From NCBI RefSeq assembly GCF_009932555.1, contig NZ_BLJO01000004.1, positions 81,073-136,939 of the forward strand: a stretch of DNA of 55,867 nt. The letters are read 5' to 3'. The notes below the pieces were generated by a model. That model was given only the letters and a program-made list of their open reading frames with translations, searched no databases and was not told the origin of the DNA. Origin of the DNA: Steroidobacter agaridevorans. GTDB taxonomy: Bacteria; Pseudomonadota; Gammaproteobacteria; Steroidobacterales; Steroidobacteraceae. The position numbers and the translations under genes are program-made. Positions within the stretch are counted from its first letter, which is position 1, and each line of letters begins with the position of its first letter. Positions 31,155 to 42,300 of this stretch are shown here, in pieces.

Positions 31155-33821
31155 TCACCAATACAATTCCGCCGTTGCCGTGAAACTTGGCGGATAGAGG
31201 GCCACGCGCCCGCCGGTCACCAGAACGATTCCCTGCGGCAGTAAGGTCGCAGCATGCTGGTAACGTGGCGTCGAGAGGCTGCCGGTGGCGGACCACGTCC
31301 CGCTGACAGGATCATAAAGCTCGGCACTTGCCTCGGGGTCCTCGTTCACCATCCCGCCGACCACCAGAATCTTTCCGTTCGGGAGCGCTGTTGCCGTGTG
31401 ACTCGTTCTCGGTATCGACAGGCCCGCTGTGATCGACCACGTGCCAGCGACAGGATCATAGATCTCTGCAGTCTCTGCAGTTGTGATGTATCCAGTAATT
31501 GGCGCGACTCTCCCGAGCCCTCCCGCGATGAGCACTCTGCCATCCGGCAGCAGCGTTGCGGTGTGATGGTACCGCAAGCCGGGCGTCGCCAGATTTCCCG
31601 CGAACGACCACGTGCCCGTCGCCGGATCATAGAGTTCGGCAGTCGCCTGGGTCTCGCTGGAATCGTCCGGCCGCGCGACATCTCCACCCACCACCAGGAC
31701 CTTTCCGTTTGCCAAAAGGGTTGCGGTATGGTGGACACGAGTGTTCGACGGCCCTGCTATGGATGACCACGAGTTCGTGGCAGGGTCATAGAGAACGGCA
31801 GGCCGAGAGACACCGCCGGTAATCCGTCCGCCGATCGCAAGAACCCTGCCGTTCGGCAGCAGTGTCGCGGTATCACCGCTACGATGCTCGGGGTTATTGC
31901 TCGTGGGTGACCAGGTACCAGTGTCAGGATCATAGACTTGCGGCGTCGAGCACGATAGCAGCACCTTGCCGCCTGGCAGTAACGTTGCGTTGGCAGATGT
32001 CGTTGTCGAGACATTGCCCGTCGGGGACCAGGTTCCGGTGACGGTGTCGTAGAGCTCGGCGCTTGATCGCAAGCCATTTGTCACAAGAACTTTCCCACTC
32101 AGCAGCAGAGTTGCTGTGTGAGCTCCAAGCGCCTGCTTGAGGCTGTTGCTGGTGGGCGACCATGAGTTCGCGACAATCCTCAGCGATGCCGTTGCAGTCG
32201 CCGCCCCGATCTGCGCTGAAATGTCGGCAGCGCCCAGAGCTACGCCGGTCGTGAGGCCGGTGGTTGGCCCGACTGTCGCAACGGCTGGGGCATCCGAAGT
32301 CCAGGTTACGGCATTCGTGACATCCTGCGACGTCCCGTCCGTATACGTGCCGGTGGCGACCAGTTGTCGAGTCATGCCGACGCCCGAGAATGGAGGATCT
32401 GGGAGGATGGATAGAGACGTCACGACGGCGGGGGTGACGGTCAGAGTCGCATCCGCCGAAACCGATCCGGAGGTAGCCTTGATGATGGCCGAGCCGATTG
32501 CCATCGTGGAGACGAGCCCGGACCCGGCATTCACGGACGCGATGGCCGGCAGGTTCGACTCCCAGGTGACAGTGTTGGTGAGATCGGCGGCACTGCCGTC
32601 GCTGAACGCTCCCGTCGCGGTGAACTGTTGCGTCAATCCCTTCGGGAGACTGTGACTTGCCGGCGTGACCTCGATCGCAACCAGGCCGCTGACGAAAGAT
32701 ACTCTTGCGACCCTCTCGGCGCCGCTCATCAAGTACGCAGTCACGGCGCCGCTCGGAAAGGGGCCGCTGCCTGGTGAGAGCGTAACCACATCGTCCGCCT
32801 GAACGGCGACCGCTGCGCTTGCTGGAGCGCCGTTGATGGAGAGTTGGCCCGCCGTAGCGGAAACGGATGTCCCCGCGGCCCGCGCGACGATGTAAGCGGG
32901 AAACGTGAAAACGGACGACGGACTCGCATCAGGCACTCCAAACTGGTTCCTGCCGATCAATCCATCGCCATCCTGATCGATCCAGTGGCTGATGTTCTCT
33001 GGCGTGAAGGTTACCCCTGCCGAGGAGAAAGCCTGAGTGAGGTTGGCCGCGACGGTTACAGCATTGATCGCTGCCGCGGCATCGGCCAATGTGGACGAGA
33101 TTGCGGCGGAAATCGCGCCGTCATCGGCGAGATCGCTTTGAATGTTCGCGATCAGCGCGTTCAGGGGGGCGGCCGAGTGGCCGTATACGAAAATGCTCGA
33201 GATCGCAGCGAGCATGTGATCTGCGTCCGTGCCGCCGAGCAGGTTCAGGGTCGAGAAGCCAGGGACATCGGCTGCCGGAATTTTCAGCGCGGTCAGCACT
33301 TCGGTTTCGGCCTGATCCCGTGCCGATGCGAACGTCATGCCCGAAATGGTCACGAGATTCCGAATACGGCGATACGCGAGGGTGGTAAGCAGGTTGACGT
33401 TCAGTACGCCCGATGCCGCGAGGTCGCTATAGGCATTGAGCGTTACGGGGCCATCCGACACTCGATTCTGCAACTCGTCGAAGTAGTGCCCGGTGGCAGT
33501 CACCCCGACGTACTGGCTGCCGAATGCGTCGGTTGGGGCAAACGTACCCAGATCGGAGGTGACCTGATAAGTAAATTGTCTGCCCGTGGGAGACAGGTTG
33601 GCGCTCACTTCCTGGACTGTAACGGTAGAGCCCTGGATCAGGGGCCCCTTCTGAGCGACACCGCTCTGTGCCGCGTAGGTGACGGGCGGCGGCGAAGTAC
33701 CTCCAACGCCATCTGCTCCGCTCCCGCCCCCGCCTCCGCCGCATGAGGCGGCCAAAATACAGGTTGAAATCAGACCGATGAGTCGCAGCGAGGACAGCCT
33801 TCGGAGCGATGCAAAATCCAT
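31155..33821 (-). CDS. Kelch-propeller lipoprotein with BIG2 domains
   Basis: 888 residues. The signal peptide ends in a lipobox (CILAASC), followed by a Gly-rich tether (GGGGGGSG). The region to about residue 360 is of unknown fold. Two BIG2-type Ig domains follow (VTPASHSLPKGLTQQFTATG and ILPDPPFSGVGMTRQLVATG). The C-terminus has seven kelch repeats of the form HTATLLPNGKVLVVGG then AELYDPxTGTW. Seven repeats would close one full propeller. It is probably an outer-membrane or surface protein with an adhesive or glycan-binding role; this is inference. An AGGAAA site precedes the ATG at 33821. No operon partner is seen. Confidence 0.88.
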   Translation of the reverse strand: MDFASLRRLSSLRLIGLISTCILAASCGGGGGGSGADGVGGTSPPPVTYAAQSGVAQKGPLIQGSTVTVQEVSANLSPTGRQFTYQVTSDLGTFAPTDAFGSQYVGVTATGHYFDELQNRVSDGPVTLNAYSDLAASGVLNVNLLTTLAYRRIRNLVTISGMTFASARDQAETEVLTALKIPAADVPGFSTLNLLGGTDADHMLAAISSIFVYGHSAAPLNALIANIQSDLADDGAISAAISSTLADAAAAINAVTVAANLTQAFSSAGVTFTPENISHWIDQDGDGLIGRNQFGVPDASPSSVFTFPAYIVARAAGTSVSATAGQLSINGAPASAAVAVQADDVVTLSPGSGPFPSGAVTAYLMSGAERVARVSFVSGLVAIEVTPASHSLPKGLTQQFTATGAFSDGSAADLTNTVTWESNLPAIASVNAGSGLVSTMAIGSAIIKATSGSVSADATLTVTPAVVTSLSILPDPPFSGVGMTRQLVATGTYTDGTSQDVTNAVTWTSDAPAVATVGPTTGLTTGVALGAADISAQIGAATATASLRIVANSWSPTSNSLKQALGAHTATLLLSGKVLVTNGLRSSAELYDTVTGTWSPTGNVSTTTSANATLLPGGKVLLSCSTPQVYDPDTGTWSPTSNNPEHRSGDTATLLPNGRVLAIGGRITGGVSRPAVLYDPATNSWSSIAGPSNTRVHHTATLLANGKVLVVGGDVARPDDSSETQATAELYDPATGTWSFAGNLATPGLRYHHTATLLPDGRVLIAGGLGRVAPITGYITTAETAEIYDPVAGTWSITAGLSIPRTSHTATALPNGKILVVGGMVNEDPEASAELYDPVSGTWSATGSLSTPRYQHAATLLPQGIVLVTGGRVALYPPSFTATAELYW

Positions 33822-33943
33822 AACATTTCCTGGCGGTCGGAGAGATCGCGGAAGTTGTGGTCCGTGACAGGCTCATTCCGGATGGTACGGGTTCGGGAGT
33901 GGGACTGAAAGAAACGAGTCGGCAGGAAAGCGCCCTGGTTCCC

Positions 33944-36487
33944 TTAGCGCGGCCGGGGCTTGGCCCGTGCGGTGGCCTGGGCGGTGAGGGGATCGTCGGG
34001 CCAGTAATGCTTGGGATAGCGCCCCTTGAGCTCCTTCTTTACATCGAGGTAGCCGCGGGCCCAGAAGCTCACCAGGTCGCGGGTGACCTGGACCGGGCGA
34101 TGCGCTGGAGAGAGCAACTGGAGCGTCAGGGGCACGCGGCCCTCCGCGACGGTCGGCGTTTCATGCATGCCGAAAACCTCTTGCAGGCGTACGGCGACCG
34201 TCGGTGACTCTTCGGTGTAATCGATGGGGATGCGCGAGCCGCTCGGCACCGGCAGATGCGTGGGAGCGAATGTTTCCAGGCGCTGTTGCGCATTCCAGTC
34301 GAGCAATGACATGAGAATGCCATGCAGATCCAGCCGCGCCAGATGATCGCGCCGGCTCATGTCGGTCAGCCACGGCGCCAGCCAGTCGTCGAGATGTTCC
34401 ATCAAGGCGGTATCGCTCACATCGGGCCAGGGCGCGGGCGCACGCTCGTCGAAGCGTTTCGCGAAGATCAAGCGAGTCTGCAGCGCGCGGGCCGGCTTGG
34501 TCCACGGCAGAGCGGCGAGCCCCAGCTCGCGCACGCCTGCCAGCATGGCGTCAAGCATGCGTGCGGGATCGGGCTTGTCGATTCGACGTTCGTATAATTT
34601 CAATGCGCCGAACCAGCGCTCATCCTGAGCCGCCACGCTCTGCTCGCGCGAGTCCCATTCGAAACGCTCGCGATGCTCGATATGCGAGGCGAAGTCGGCC
34701 TCGAGCAGCTCGCGAGTGAGCGGAGCGGCGAGCCGGATCATGGCCTCGCGATCGCCCGCATCGAGGTCGGCAACCACGAGGAATGCCGCCTGCGACAGGC
34801 TTTGCGCCGGCGGCAACTGCGCGCCGCGACCGTTCGATAACAAATATCGTCCGCCAGCCCCTCGCGACTGCGCGATGCGATCGGGATAAGCGAGCGCCAG
34901 CAAGCGGCCCACATCGAAGTCGCCGAGTTTCGTATTGTCGTGACGCGGCTGCTCCAACTGTCGCGCAAGCAGATCGATACTCCGCAGCGCTCGTTGCTTC
35001 GCGCCCTGGTCGATGGAGACGCCGGCAGGAAGACTGCGCTCGCCACGCAATGCCTCGACGCGAAAGCGCAGGTCGACGTTTCTATCCTGGCCTTGAGTGC
35101 GCAGCAAGTCGCGCTCGCCGAGCACCGCCGCGATTTGCAGCGATGTGGTCCGCAGTCCCATCTCTGTCCCTCGCACGATCATGTGAGCAAGGCGAGGATG
35201 AGTGGACATCCGCGCCAGCGCGCGGCCATGTTCGGTCACGCGGCCGTCCGCGGCGATGGCATCGAGCGAACGAAGCAGATCGCGCGCTTGTGCGAACGTC
35301 GCCGATGGCGGTGGATCGAGCCAACGCAGCGCGCCGGGATCGGCAATACCCCAATTTGTCAGCTCCAACGCCAACGGCGCGAGATCGGCGCCGACGATCT
35401 CCGGCGCGGTTTGCGCGGGCAGCGACGAATGTTCGACTTCGCTCCACAGTCGATAACACACACCTGCTTGAATGCGGCCGGCACGGCCGCGACGCTGATC
35501 GGCGGAAGCGCGAGAAATGTTGCCGAGCTCCAGGCGGCTCATGCCCGTCACAGGATCGAAACGCGAGCGCCGCTCCTGACCGCTGTCGACAACGATGCGC
35601 ACGCCTTCGATCGTGAGACTGGTTTCGGCAATGTTGGTCGCCAGCACGATCTTCCGTTCGCCGCTGCGGCTGGGCTGGATCGCGGCATCCTGTTCGTGCG
35701 GCGCAAGCTCGCCGAACAGCGGCAGCACTCGCACGCCGGGCGGCAGCGATGTTTCTTCGAGGAAGCGTTGCGCGCGGCGTATCTCTCCTTGACCCGGAAG
35801 GAATGCAAGAACATCTCCCGGCTCATCTTCGATGGCGCGTGAGATGGTGCGAGCAACGATTTGCGCCATGTCTTCGTACTGCGGACGAGCGCTGCGTACG
35901 TCGAGTCGCTCTCGATAATGTGTCGTTACCGGGAACGCGCGACCTTCGGCTGTAACAATCGGAGCATCGCCCAGCAATTTCGCGACCGCCGCGCCGTCGA
36001 GCGTGGCCGACATCACCAACAGACGCAGATCCTCGCGCACTGTTTCCTGAGCATCGAGACAGAGCGCGAGGCCGAGATCGGCATTCAAGCTGCGCTCGTG
36101 GAACTCGTCGAAGATCACCAGCGCGACGCCTTCCAGCGTCGGGTCGCGTTGCAGCCAGCGAGTCAGAATGCCTTCGGTGACGACCTCGATGCGCGTGTCT
36201 TTGGTGACCTTGGTTTCCAGCCGGGTGCGAAAGCCCACGGTGCGACCGACCGGCTCACCGAGCGTCTGCGCCATGCGAGTGGCGACGGCACGGGCCGCGA
36301 GCCGTCGCGGTTCGAGCATCACGATGCGAGCGTCGCCACGCCATCGTTCAGGCAGCAGCGCCAGCGGCACGCCGGTCGATTTGCCCGCGCCAGGCGGGGC
36401 CTGCAGGACGACATTGCGATGTTCGGCCAGGGCGCGCCGCAGGTCGGGCAGCGCGGCTTCGATGGGTAGAGCAACTGATCGGTTCAC
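33944..36487 (-). CDS. hrpB: ATP-dependent helicase HrpB
   Basis: About 847 residues from a GTG at 36487. The upstream ATG at 36517 would add ten residues (MTRAIVDNGG). It has the DEAH-box motifs: Walker A APPGAGKST, DEFHERS (motif II), MSATLDG (motif III), LAFLPGQGEIRRAQ (motif IV), ATNIAETSLT (motif V) and QRRGRAGR (motif VI). HA2 and the HrpB C-terminal domain follow. It is the bacterial HrpB family of DEAH/RHA-type helicases; its cellular role is poorly defined. It stands alone. Confidence 0.93.
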   Translation of the reverse strand: MNRSVALPIEAALPDLRRALAEHRNVVLQAPPGAGKSTGVPLALLPERWRGDARIVMLEPRRLAARAVATRMAQTLGEPVGRTVGFRTRLETKVTKDTRIEVVTEGILTRWLQRDPTLEGVALVIFDEFHERSLNADLGLALCLDAQETVREDLRLLVMSATLDGAAVAKLLGDAPIVTAEGRAFPVTTHYRERLDVRSARPQYEDMAQIVARTISRAIEDEPGDVLAFLPGQGEIRRAQRFLEETSLPPGVRVLPLFGELAPHEQDAAIQPSRSGERKIVLATNIAETSLTIEGVRIVVDSGQERRSRFDPVTGMSRLELGNISRASADQRRGRAGRIQAGVCYRLWSEVEHSSLPAQTAPEIVGADLAPLALELTNWGIADPGALRWLDPPPSATFAQARDLLRSLDAIAADGRVTEHGRALARMSTHPRLAHMIVRGTEMGLRTTSLQIAAVLGERDLLRTQGQDRNVDLRFRVEALRGERSLPAGVSIDQGAKQRALRSIDLLARQLEQPRHDNTKLGDFDVGRLLALAYPDRIAQSRGAGGRYLLSNGRGAQLPPAQSLSQAAFLVVADLDAGDREAMIRLAAPLTRELLEADFASHIEHRERFEWDSREQSVAAQDERWFGALKLYERRIDKPDPARMLDAMLAGVRELGLAALPWTKPARALQTRLIFAKRFDERAPAPWPDVSDTALMEHLDDWLAPWLTDMSRRDHLARLDLHGILMSLLDWNAQQRLETFAPTHLPVPSGSRIPIDYTEESPTVAVRLQEVFGMHETPTVAEGRVPLTLQLLSPAHRPVQVTRDLVSFWARGYLDVKKELKGRYPKHYWPDDPLTAQATARAKPRPR

Positions 36488-36691
36488 CCCGCCATTATCG
36501 ACTATTGCCCGGGTCAATCACGAGAGGCCGGCTCGTACAGCGAAACTGGCGCCTTCCCAGACAGCGCGCGGTTCCTTTCGACGGCTGCGTGTGACTACAC
36601 TGTCGAGGCCAACTCGAACTCATACGGCGGTGCTCGCAGCCTCAGGGAAGCGGCGCGCCGGAACATTACCTGGATCTGTTTTGGGGGACTC

Positions 36692-37945
36692 ATGAAGCTC
36701 GCACGTCGCTTCTTTTGTTCGTTGCTGCTCGCGTTCGCCGTCGGCAGCGCCGGGGCCGCCGATCTCGGCACTGCGCGTCCCGAAGCTGTGGGCATGTCGT
36801 CACAACGACTCAAGCTGCTCACGACCGAGATGAAATCGCTCGCCGAGCGTGGCGAGCTGTCGGGCGTCGTGACGATGGTGGCGAGGAAAGGCAAGGTCGT
36901 GCATCTGGAAGCGGCCGGCAAGCGTGAGCTGGAAAATGGCACGCCGATGCAGAAGGACAGCATCTTCCGCATTTATTCCATGACCAAGCCCATCACCGGC
37001 GTCGCCATGATGATCCTGTTCGAGCAGGGCAAGTGGCAGCTGAACGATCCAGTGTCCAAATATATTCCCGAGTTCGCCGACCTGAAGGTCGCGAAAGTCG
37101 ATCCGGCCAACGGCGCGGTCGCCACCGTGCCGAGCAATCATCCGATGACCATGCGCGAGCTGATGTCACATTCGGGCGGTCTCACCTACGGCTTCTTCGG
37201 CGGCACCGCGGTCGACAAGCAGTACGTGGAAAACAAAGTGTTCGACCAGGGTCAGCCGATGCAGACCTTCATCGAGCGTCTGGGCAAGACGCCGCTGCTG
37301 TTCCAACCCGGCGAGCGCTGGCATTACAGCGTGTCGGTGGATGTGCAGGGTTATCTGGTCGAGAAACTGTCCGGGCAATCGTTTCCTGAATTCCTGCAAG
37401 AGCACGTGTTCGGGCCGCTGAAGATGGTGGACACGGCGTTTTACGTGCCGGCTGCGAAGATGAACCGTTTCGTCGAGTTTTATTACCGCGGCAAGGACGG
37501 CAAGAGCGTCAAGCATCCCGGTGTCGCAGACTATTCCAAACCGCCGGTGTTCCCATCGGGCGGTGGCGGCCTGGTGTCGACGGCCAGCGACTACATGCGT
37601 TTCTGCCAGATGCTGCTCAATGGCGGTGCGCTCGACGGTCAGCGCATCCTGTCGCCGCTCACCGTGAAGCTCATGCGCACCAACATGTTGCCCGAGTCGG
37701 CGCGCACCATGGGGCCGGGCACGGGCTTCGGCCTGGATTTCGCGGTGGTCGAGGATCCGGCGGCGGCCGGCGGGTTCGCAGGCGAAGGCACGTTCTATTG
37801 GGGCGGCTTCGCGGGCACCTGGTTCTGGATCGACCCGGTCTATGAATTGATCGTGATCGGCATGATCCAGCAGCGCGGCGACGACATGCCCGACCTGCGT
37901 GCCCTGTCACGTGCTCTGACTTATCAATCGATTGTCGAAGAGTAG
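36692..37945 (+). CDS. Class C beta-lactamase-like serine hydrolase
   Basis: 417 residues, with a signal peptide (RRFFCSLLLAFAVGSAGA) and the serine-penicillin-recognising fold. The nucleophile motif SxxK is FRIYSMTKPITG (Ser about residue 91). The Tyr motif is YSV in WHYSVSVDVQGYL, in place of the classical YAN/YSN. The third KTG-type motif is replaced by a GGFAGTWFW segment. Members of this group (EstB-like esterases, DD-peptidases) are often esterases rather than antibiotic-hydrolysing enzymes. A GGGGG site precedes the start. A strong hairpin ends the unit. Confidence 0.88.
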   Translation: MKLARRFFCSLLLAFAVGSAGAADLGTARPEAVGMSSQRLKLLTTEMKSLAERGELSGVVTMVARKGKVVHLEAAGKRELENGTPMQKDSIFRIYSMTKPITGVAMMILFEQGKWQLNDPVSKYIPEFADLKVAKVDPANGAVATVPSNHPMTMRELMSHSGGLTYGFFGGTAVDKQYVENKVFDQGQPMQTFIERLGKTPLLFQPGERWHYSVSVDVQGYLVEKLSGQSFPEFLQEHVFGPLKMVDTAFYVPAAKMNRFVEFYYRGKDGKSVKHPGVADYSKPPVFPSGGGGLVSTASDYMRFCQMLLNGGALDGQRILSPLTVKLMRTNMLPESARTMGPGTGFGLDFAVVEDPAAAGGFAGEGTFYWGGFAGTWFWIDPVYELIVIGMIQQRGDDMPDLRALSRALTYQSIVEE

Positions 37946-37972
37946 CCCGGCGCTACGTTTATCCAGGGCAGG

Positions 37973-38005
37973 CATCTTCCCGGGCGAGGTTCGCCCGGGA
38001 AGATG
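37973..38005 (+). terminator. Hairpin after the beta-lactamase-like gene
   Basis: A perfect 15-bp stem (CATCTTCCCGGGCGA and its complement) with loop GGT begins 28 bases past the stop codon. It is followed by TAATTTATT, a weak T-tract. It is likely an intrinsic terminator isolating the RND operon downstream. Confidence 0.75.
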
Positions 38006-38136
38006 TAATTTATTGCCCATTCAGCACTTCCCACCGCGGCGATCCTGACAACTCCGTAAGCTGCTCGTCATGTTCCGGTGCCGGCGGTTGGGCTATGTTG
38101 CAAAGGGCCTCCTTAGAGGCTTGCTCGTCCATCGCC

Positions 38137-39333
38137 ATGTCCATCCGACTCCCTCAATCCCGCGGCGCCCTCCTCGGCGCAGCCGTGTCCATTGCCGTCG
38201 TTTTGCTGATCGCCTATAGGCTGTTATCGAGCTCGCTGGCCGCGGATCCGCCGAGGGGACCGCCGCCCGTGCCGGTGTCGGTCATCACGGTCGAGCAAAA
38301 GGATGTTCCGCAACTGGCTGCCGGCATCGGCACCGTTCAGTCATTGCACAATGTGATTTTGCGTCCGCAGGTCAGCGGCATCGTCACCGAGGTGCTGTTC
38401 GAGGAAGGACAGCAAGTGAAGCGCGGCCAGCTGCTGGCGCGCATCGACGATCGCACCATCCTCGCGAATCTGCGACAGGCCGAAGCGGAAAAGGCGCGCA
38501 ACGAAGCGCAGCTGAAAGCCGCCGAGCTCGACAAGTCACGTTACGACAATCTGCTCGCCGAAGAAGCGATCTCGCGTCAGACCGTCGAGCAACAGCTCGC
38601 GCAGGTCGAACAACTCGAGGCGGCGATTCGCGCTAACGAAGCGACCATCGCGGCTCAGCAGGTCCAACTGTCGTTCACAAAGATCACATCGCCGGTGAAC
38701 GGCCGTGTCGGCCTGCGACGCGTCGATCCGGGCAACCTGGTTCAGGTCGGCGACGCCAATGGGTTGGTGACAGTCACCCAGGTCGATCCGATCTCCGTCA
38801 TTTTCACGCTGCCGCAAGAACTGCTGGGTCGCGTGCAGGGCCTGACGCATGGCGACTCGTCCGCGCACGTCGGAGCGTTCGACCGCGACGGTGGCGTCCT
38901 GCTCGCCGAAGGCAAGCTCACCACGATCGACAATCAAGTCGACGCGAGCACCGGCACGATTCGTTTGCGCGCCGAGTTTGCAAACACGCAGGACAAGCTG
39001 TGGCCCGGGCAGTTCGTGACCGTGCGCTTGCAGACGGGAGTGAGCGGCAACGCGCTCGTCGTGCCAACGCGCAGCGTGCGGCAGGGTTTGGAAGGTCCGT
39101 TCGTGTTCCGCGTGCGCGAGCAGAAAGCTGAAGTCGTGCGGGTGCAAGTGGGCTACAGCAACGATGAGATCACCGTCATCACTGCGGGCCTCGCGAAGGG
39201 CGACAGTGTCGTAACCGACGGTCATTCGCGTCTGACGCCGAACGCGACGGTAAGGCTGGTCGAGGGGCAGGGTCCCACGGCGCTGGTCTCCGATGCGCAG
39301 CGGTCGCGAGCGCAGGGGAGTGCGGGACGATGA
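38137..39333 (+). CDS. RND efflux periplasmic adaptor (MdtA-like)
   Basis: About 398 residues. It has an N-terminal anchor (GALLGAAVSIAVVLLIAYRLL), a lipoyl half-motif (VILRPQVSGIVTEVLFEEGQQVKRGQLL), an alpha-hairpin (EKARNEAQLKAAELDKSRYD to AAIRANEATIAAQQ) and a beta-barrel and membrane-proximal region ending in LVVPTRSVRQG. It bridges the inner-membrane pump to the outer-membrane channel. The frame is open to 38095; the ATG at 38137 is preferred because the anchor follows directly, although neither start has a good ribosome site. First of five genes in a tightly packed plus-strand unit. Confidence 0.92.
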   Translation: MSIRLPQSRGALLGAAVSIAVVLLIAYRLLSSSLAADPPRGPPPVPVSVITVEQKDVPQLAAGIGTVQSLHNVILRPQVSGIVTEVLFEEGQQVKRGQLLARIDDRTILANLRQAEAEKARNEAQLKAAELDKSRYDNLLAEEAISRQTVEQQLAQVEQLEAAIRANEATIAAQQVQLSFTKITSPVNGRVGLRRVDPGNLVQVGDANGLVTVTQVDPISVIFTLPQELLGRVQGLTHGDSSAHVGAFDRDGGVLLAEGKLTTIDNQVDASTGTIRLRAEFANTQDKLWPGQFVTVRLQTGVSGNALVVPTRSVRQGLEGPFVFRVREQKAEVVRVQVGYSNDEITVITAGLAKGDSVVTDGHSRLTPNATVRLVEGQGPTALVSDAQRSRAQGSAGR

Positions 39334-42300
39334 GCGACCACCTGCCCGCGCAGGCCAGTCGCGCGCAAGCCAGTCTCACTCGACCGGGCTTGTCGGATTG
39401 GTTCATCAAACATCCCATCGGCACGACGTTATTGACCATTGGCATCGTGCTGTTGGGCATCGTCGCGTTTCCGTTGCTGCCCGTCGCGCCGATGCCGGAA
39501 GCCGAGCTGCCGACCATGCAGATCAGCGCAAACCTGCCCGGCGCCAGCCCGGAGACGATGGCGTCCGCCGTCGCAACTCCTTTGGAAGTGCAGCTGAGCT
39601 CGGTGCCCGGCATCACTGACATGACTTCCAGCAGCACGCTGGGCAGCACCTCCATCACGCTGCAATTCGTGCTGAACAAGGACATCGACGTGGCCGCGCA
39701 GGAAGTGCAGGCCGCGATCAACGCTGCGTCGGGCCGGCTGCCGGCGGACCTGCCGAATCTGCCGACCTGGCGCAAGGTCAATCCCAACGACGGTCCGATC
39801 CTGGTCGTGCGCATGCAGTCCGACCTGATGCCACTGACCGAGTTGAGCGACATCGCCGAGACGGTCGTCGGCCGTCAGCTGAGCCAGATCGAAGGCGTGG
39901 CGGAGACTCCCATCAACGGTCAACGCAAGCCGGCGATGCGCATTCAAGCGGCGCCCGAAAAGCTCGCCGCGCTCGGTCTGACCTTGGCCGACTTGCGACA
40001 GGCGATTCAGGCCGCTAGCGTCAATCAAGCCAAGGGCGCGCTGTTCGGCGCCGACCGGGTCTCGACGCTGCAGACCAACGATCAGATCTTCACCACGCAG
40101 GATTACGACAATCTGATCGTCGCGTATCGCGCCAACGCGCCGGTGTTCTTGCGCGATGTGGCCACTGTGACGTTCGGCGCGGAAAACGAATACGTGCAGG
40201 CATGGCAGAACGGCAAGCCCGGCATTCATTTCGTGATTCGCCGGCAACCCGGCGCCAACATCGTCGCGACCGCCGATCGCATCCGCGAAGCATTGCCTGA
40301 GTTGCAGAAGCTGTTGCCGGCGAGTGTGGAGCTGGAGGTCATCAACGATCGCACTCGCACGATCCGTGCGTCGCTGCACGAAGTCGAGGTCACACTGGTG
40401 GTGACGGCATTGCTGGTCATCGTGATCATGGGCGTGTTCCTGCGGCAGCTGTCGGCCACGGCCATCGTTGCGGCGGTGCTGGCAGTGGCGTTGCTGACGA
40501 CCGTTGGCGCCATGTATCTGCTCGGCTTCAGTCTCAATAACCTCACGCTGGTGGCGCTGGTCGTCGCCGTCGGGTTCGTGGTCGATGACGCCATTGTCGT
40601 GGTGGAAAACATCCATCGGCATCTCGAAGCGGGCGAGTCGATGCTGAACGCGGCCCGCCAGGGAGCGGCCGAGATCGGCTTCACCGTCGTCTCGATCAGT
40701 TTCTCGCTGATCGCGGCGTTCGTGCCCTTGCTGTTCATGGGCGGTGTCGTTGGACGTTTGTTCCGAGAGTTCGCCGTGACGATGACGGTGGCGATCCTGA
40801 TTTCCGTGGTCGCCTCACTGACGCTCGCGCCAATGCTGGCGTCACGTTTCATGAAGCCGATGAAACATCATGCGGAGCAGGGCCTGGCGCAGCGGCTGAT
40901 CGCACGATATGACCGCGCGTTGCAGTGGGCGCTGGCGCACCAGCGCACCGTGCTGGTCAGTTTCGGCGCGACGGTCGCCGTCGCCGTGCTGGGTTACGTG
41001 TTCATCCCCAAAGGATTCTTTCCGCTGCAGGACACGGCCTTCATCTTCGTGAGCACGCAAGGCGCGGAGGATATCTCCTTCGAGGACATGAAACGGAAGC
41101 AGCAAGTCGCGGCTGGCATTCTCGCTCAGGACCCGGCCGTGCAAGCGATTGCCCACGTCGTGGGCGGCGGCCTCGGCAGCTCGAGCATGGCCAGCGGCCG
41201 CATCTTCGTCGTGCTCAAGGATCGGGGCGATCGCGACGTTTCCGCCGAAGCATTCATCGGCCGGATGCGGCCGAAGCTCATGGGCATTCCCGGTCTGCAA
41301 ATGTTCATGCGTACCTCGCAGGACATCAACCTGGGCGCCGGTGGCGGCCGTGCGCAATATCTCTATGTACTGCGAGGACCGGAGAGCGGCGAGCTCGCCG
41401 AATCGGCGCGACGCCTGGCGGAGAGGCTGCGGGACTACGATCAACTGCGCGATGTTTCCGACGATCTGCAGCTGGGCGCGTCGGTCACTCGGTTGACCAT
41501 AGATCGTGCGGCGGCCGCCCGCTTCGGGCTGCGCACGGTCGATATCGATCAGGTGCTGTACGACGCGTTCGGCCAGCGCCAGATCAGCGAGTACCAGACC
41601 GAGACCAATCAGTACAAAGTCGTCCTGGAGATCGACCCGAGTCAGCGCGGCCGTGCCGAGAGCTTGCAGAACTTCTATTTGCGCTCGCCGTTGACGGGGC
41701 AGATGGTGCCGCTGGCGGCCGTCGCACGCATGGAAGCGCCGGACACCGGGCCGCTGTCGATCACGCACGACGGAATGTTTCCTTCGGTGACCCTCTCGTT
41801 CAATCTTGCGCCGGGGGTGGCGCTGGGCGAGGCGGTTACGTTGATCGAACAGGCGCAAGCCGAGCTCGGCATGCCAGCCACCATCAGCGGCAACTTCCGT
41901 GGCACGGCGCAGGAGTTCCAGAAGTCGCTGGCGACGCAGCCACTGTTGATCCTGGGCGCCTTGATCGCCGTCTACATCATCCTGGGCGTGCTGTACGAAA
42001 GCTTCGTGCATCCGTTGACGATTCTGTCGACGCTGCCCTCGGCGGGTGTTGGCGCGGTGCTGGCGTTGTGGCTGACAAAGACGGACTTTTCCATCATGGC
42101 GCTGATCGGCGTGGTGCTGCTGATCGGTATCGTGAAAAAGAACGGCATCTTGATGGTCGACTTCGCGCTGGAGCGTCAGCGCAAGGATGGCTTGTCGCCG
42201 CTCGATGCGATTCACGAAGCGTGCCTGGTGCGCTTCCGCCCGATCATCATGACGACGCTGGCCGCCATGCTCGGCGCGATCCCGCTGATGCTCGGATTCG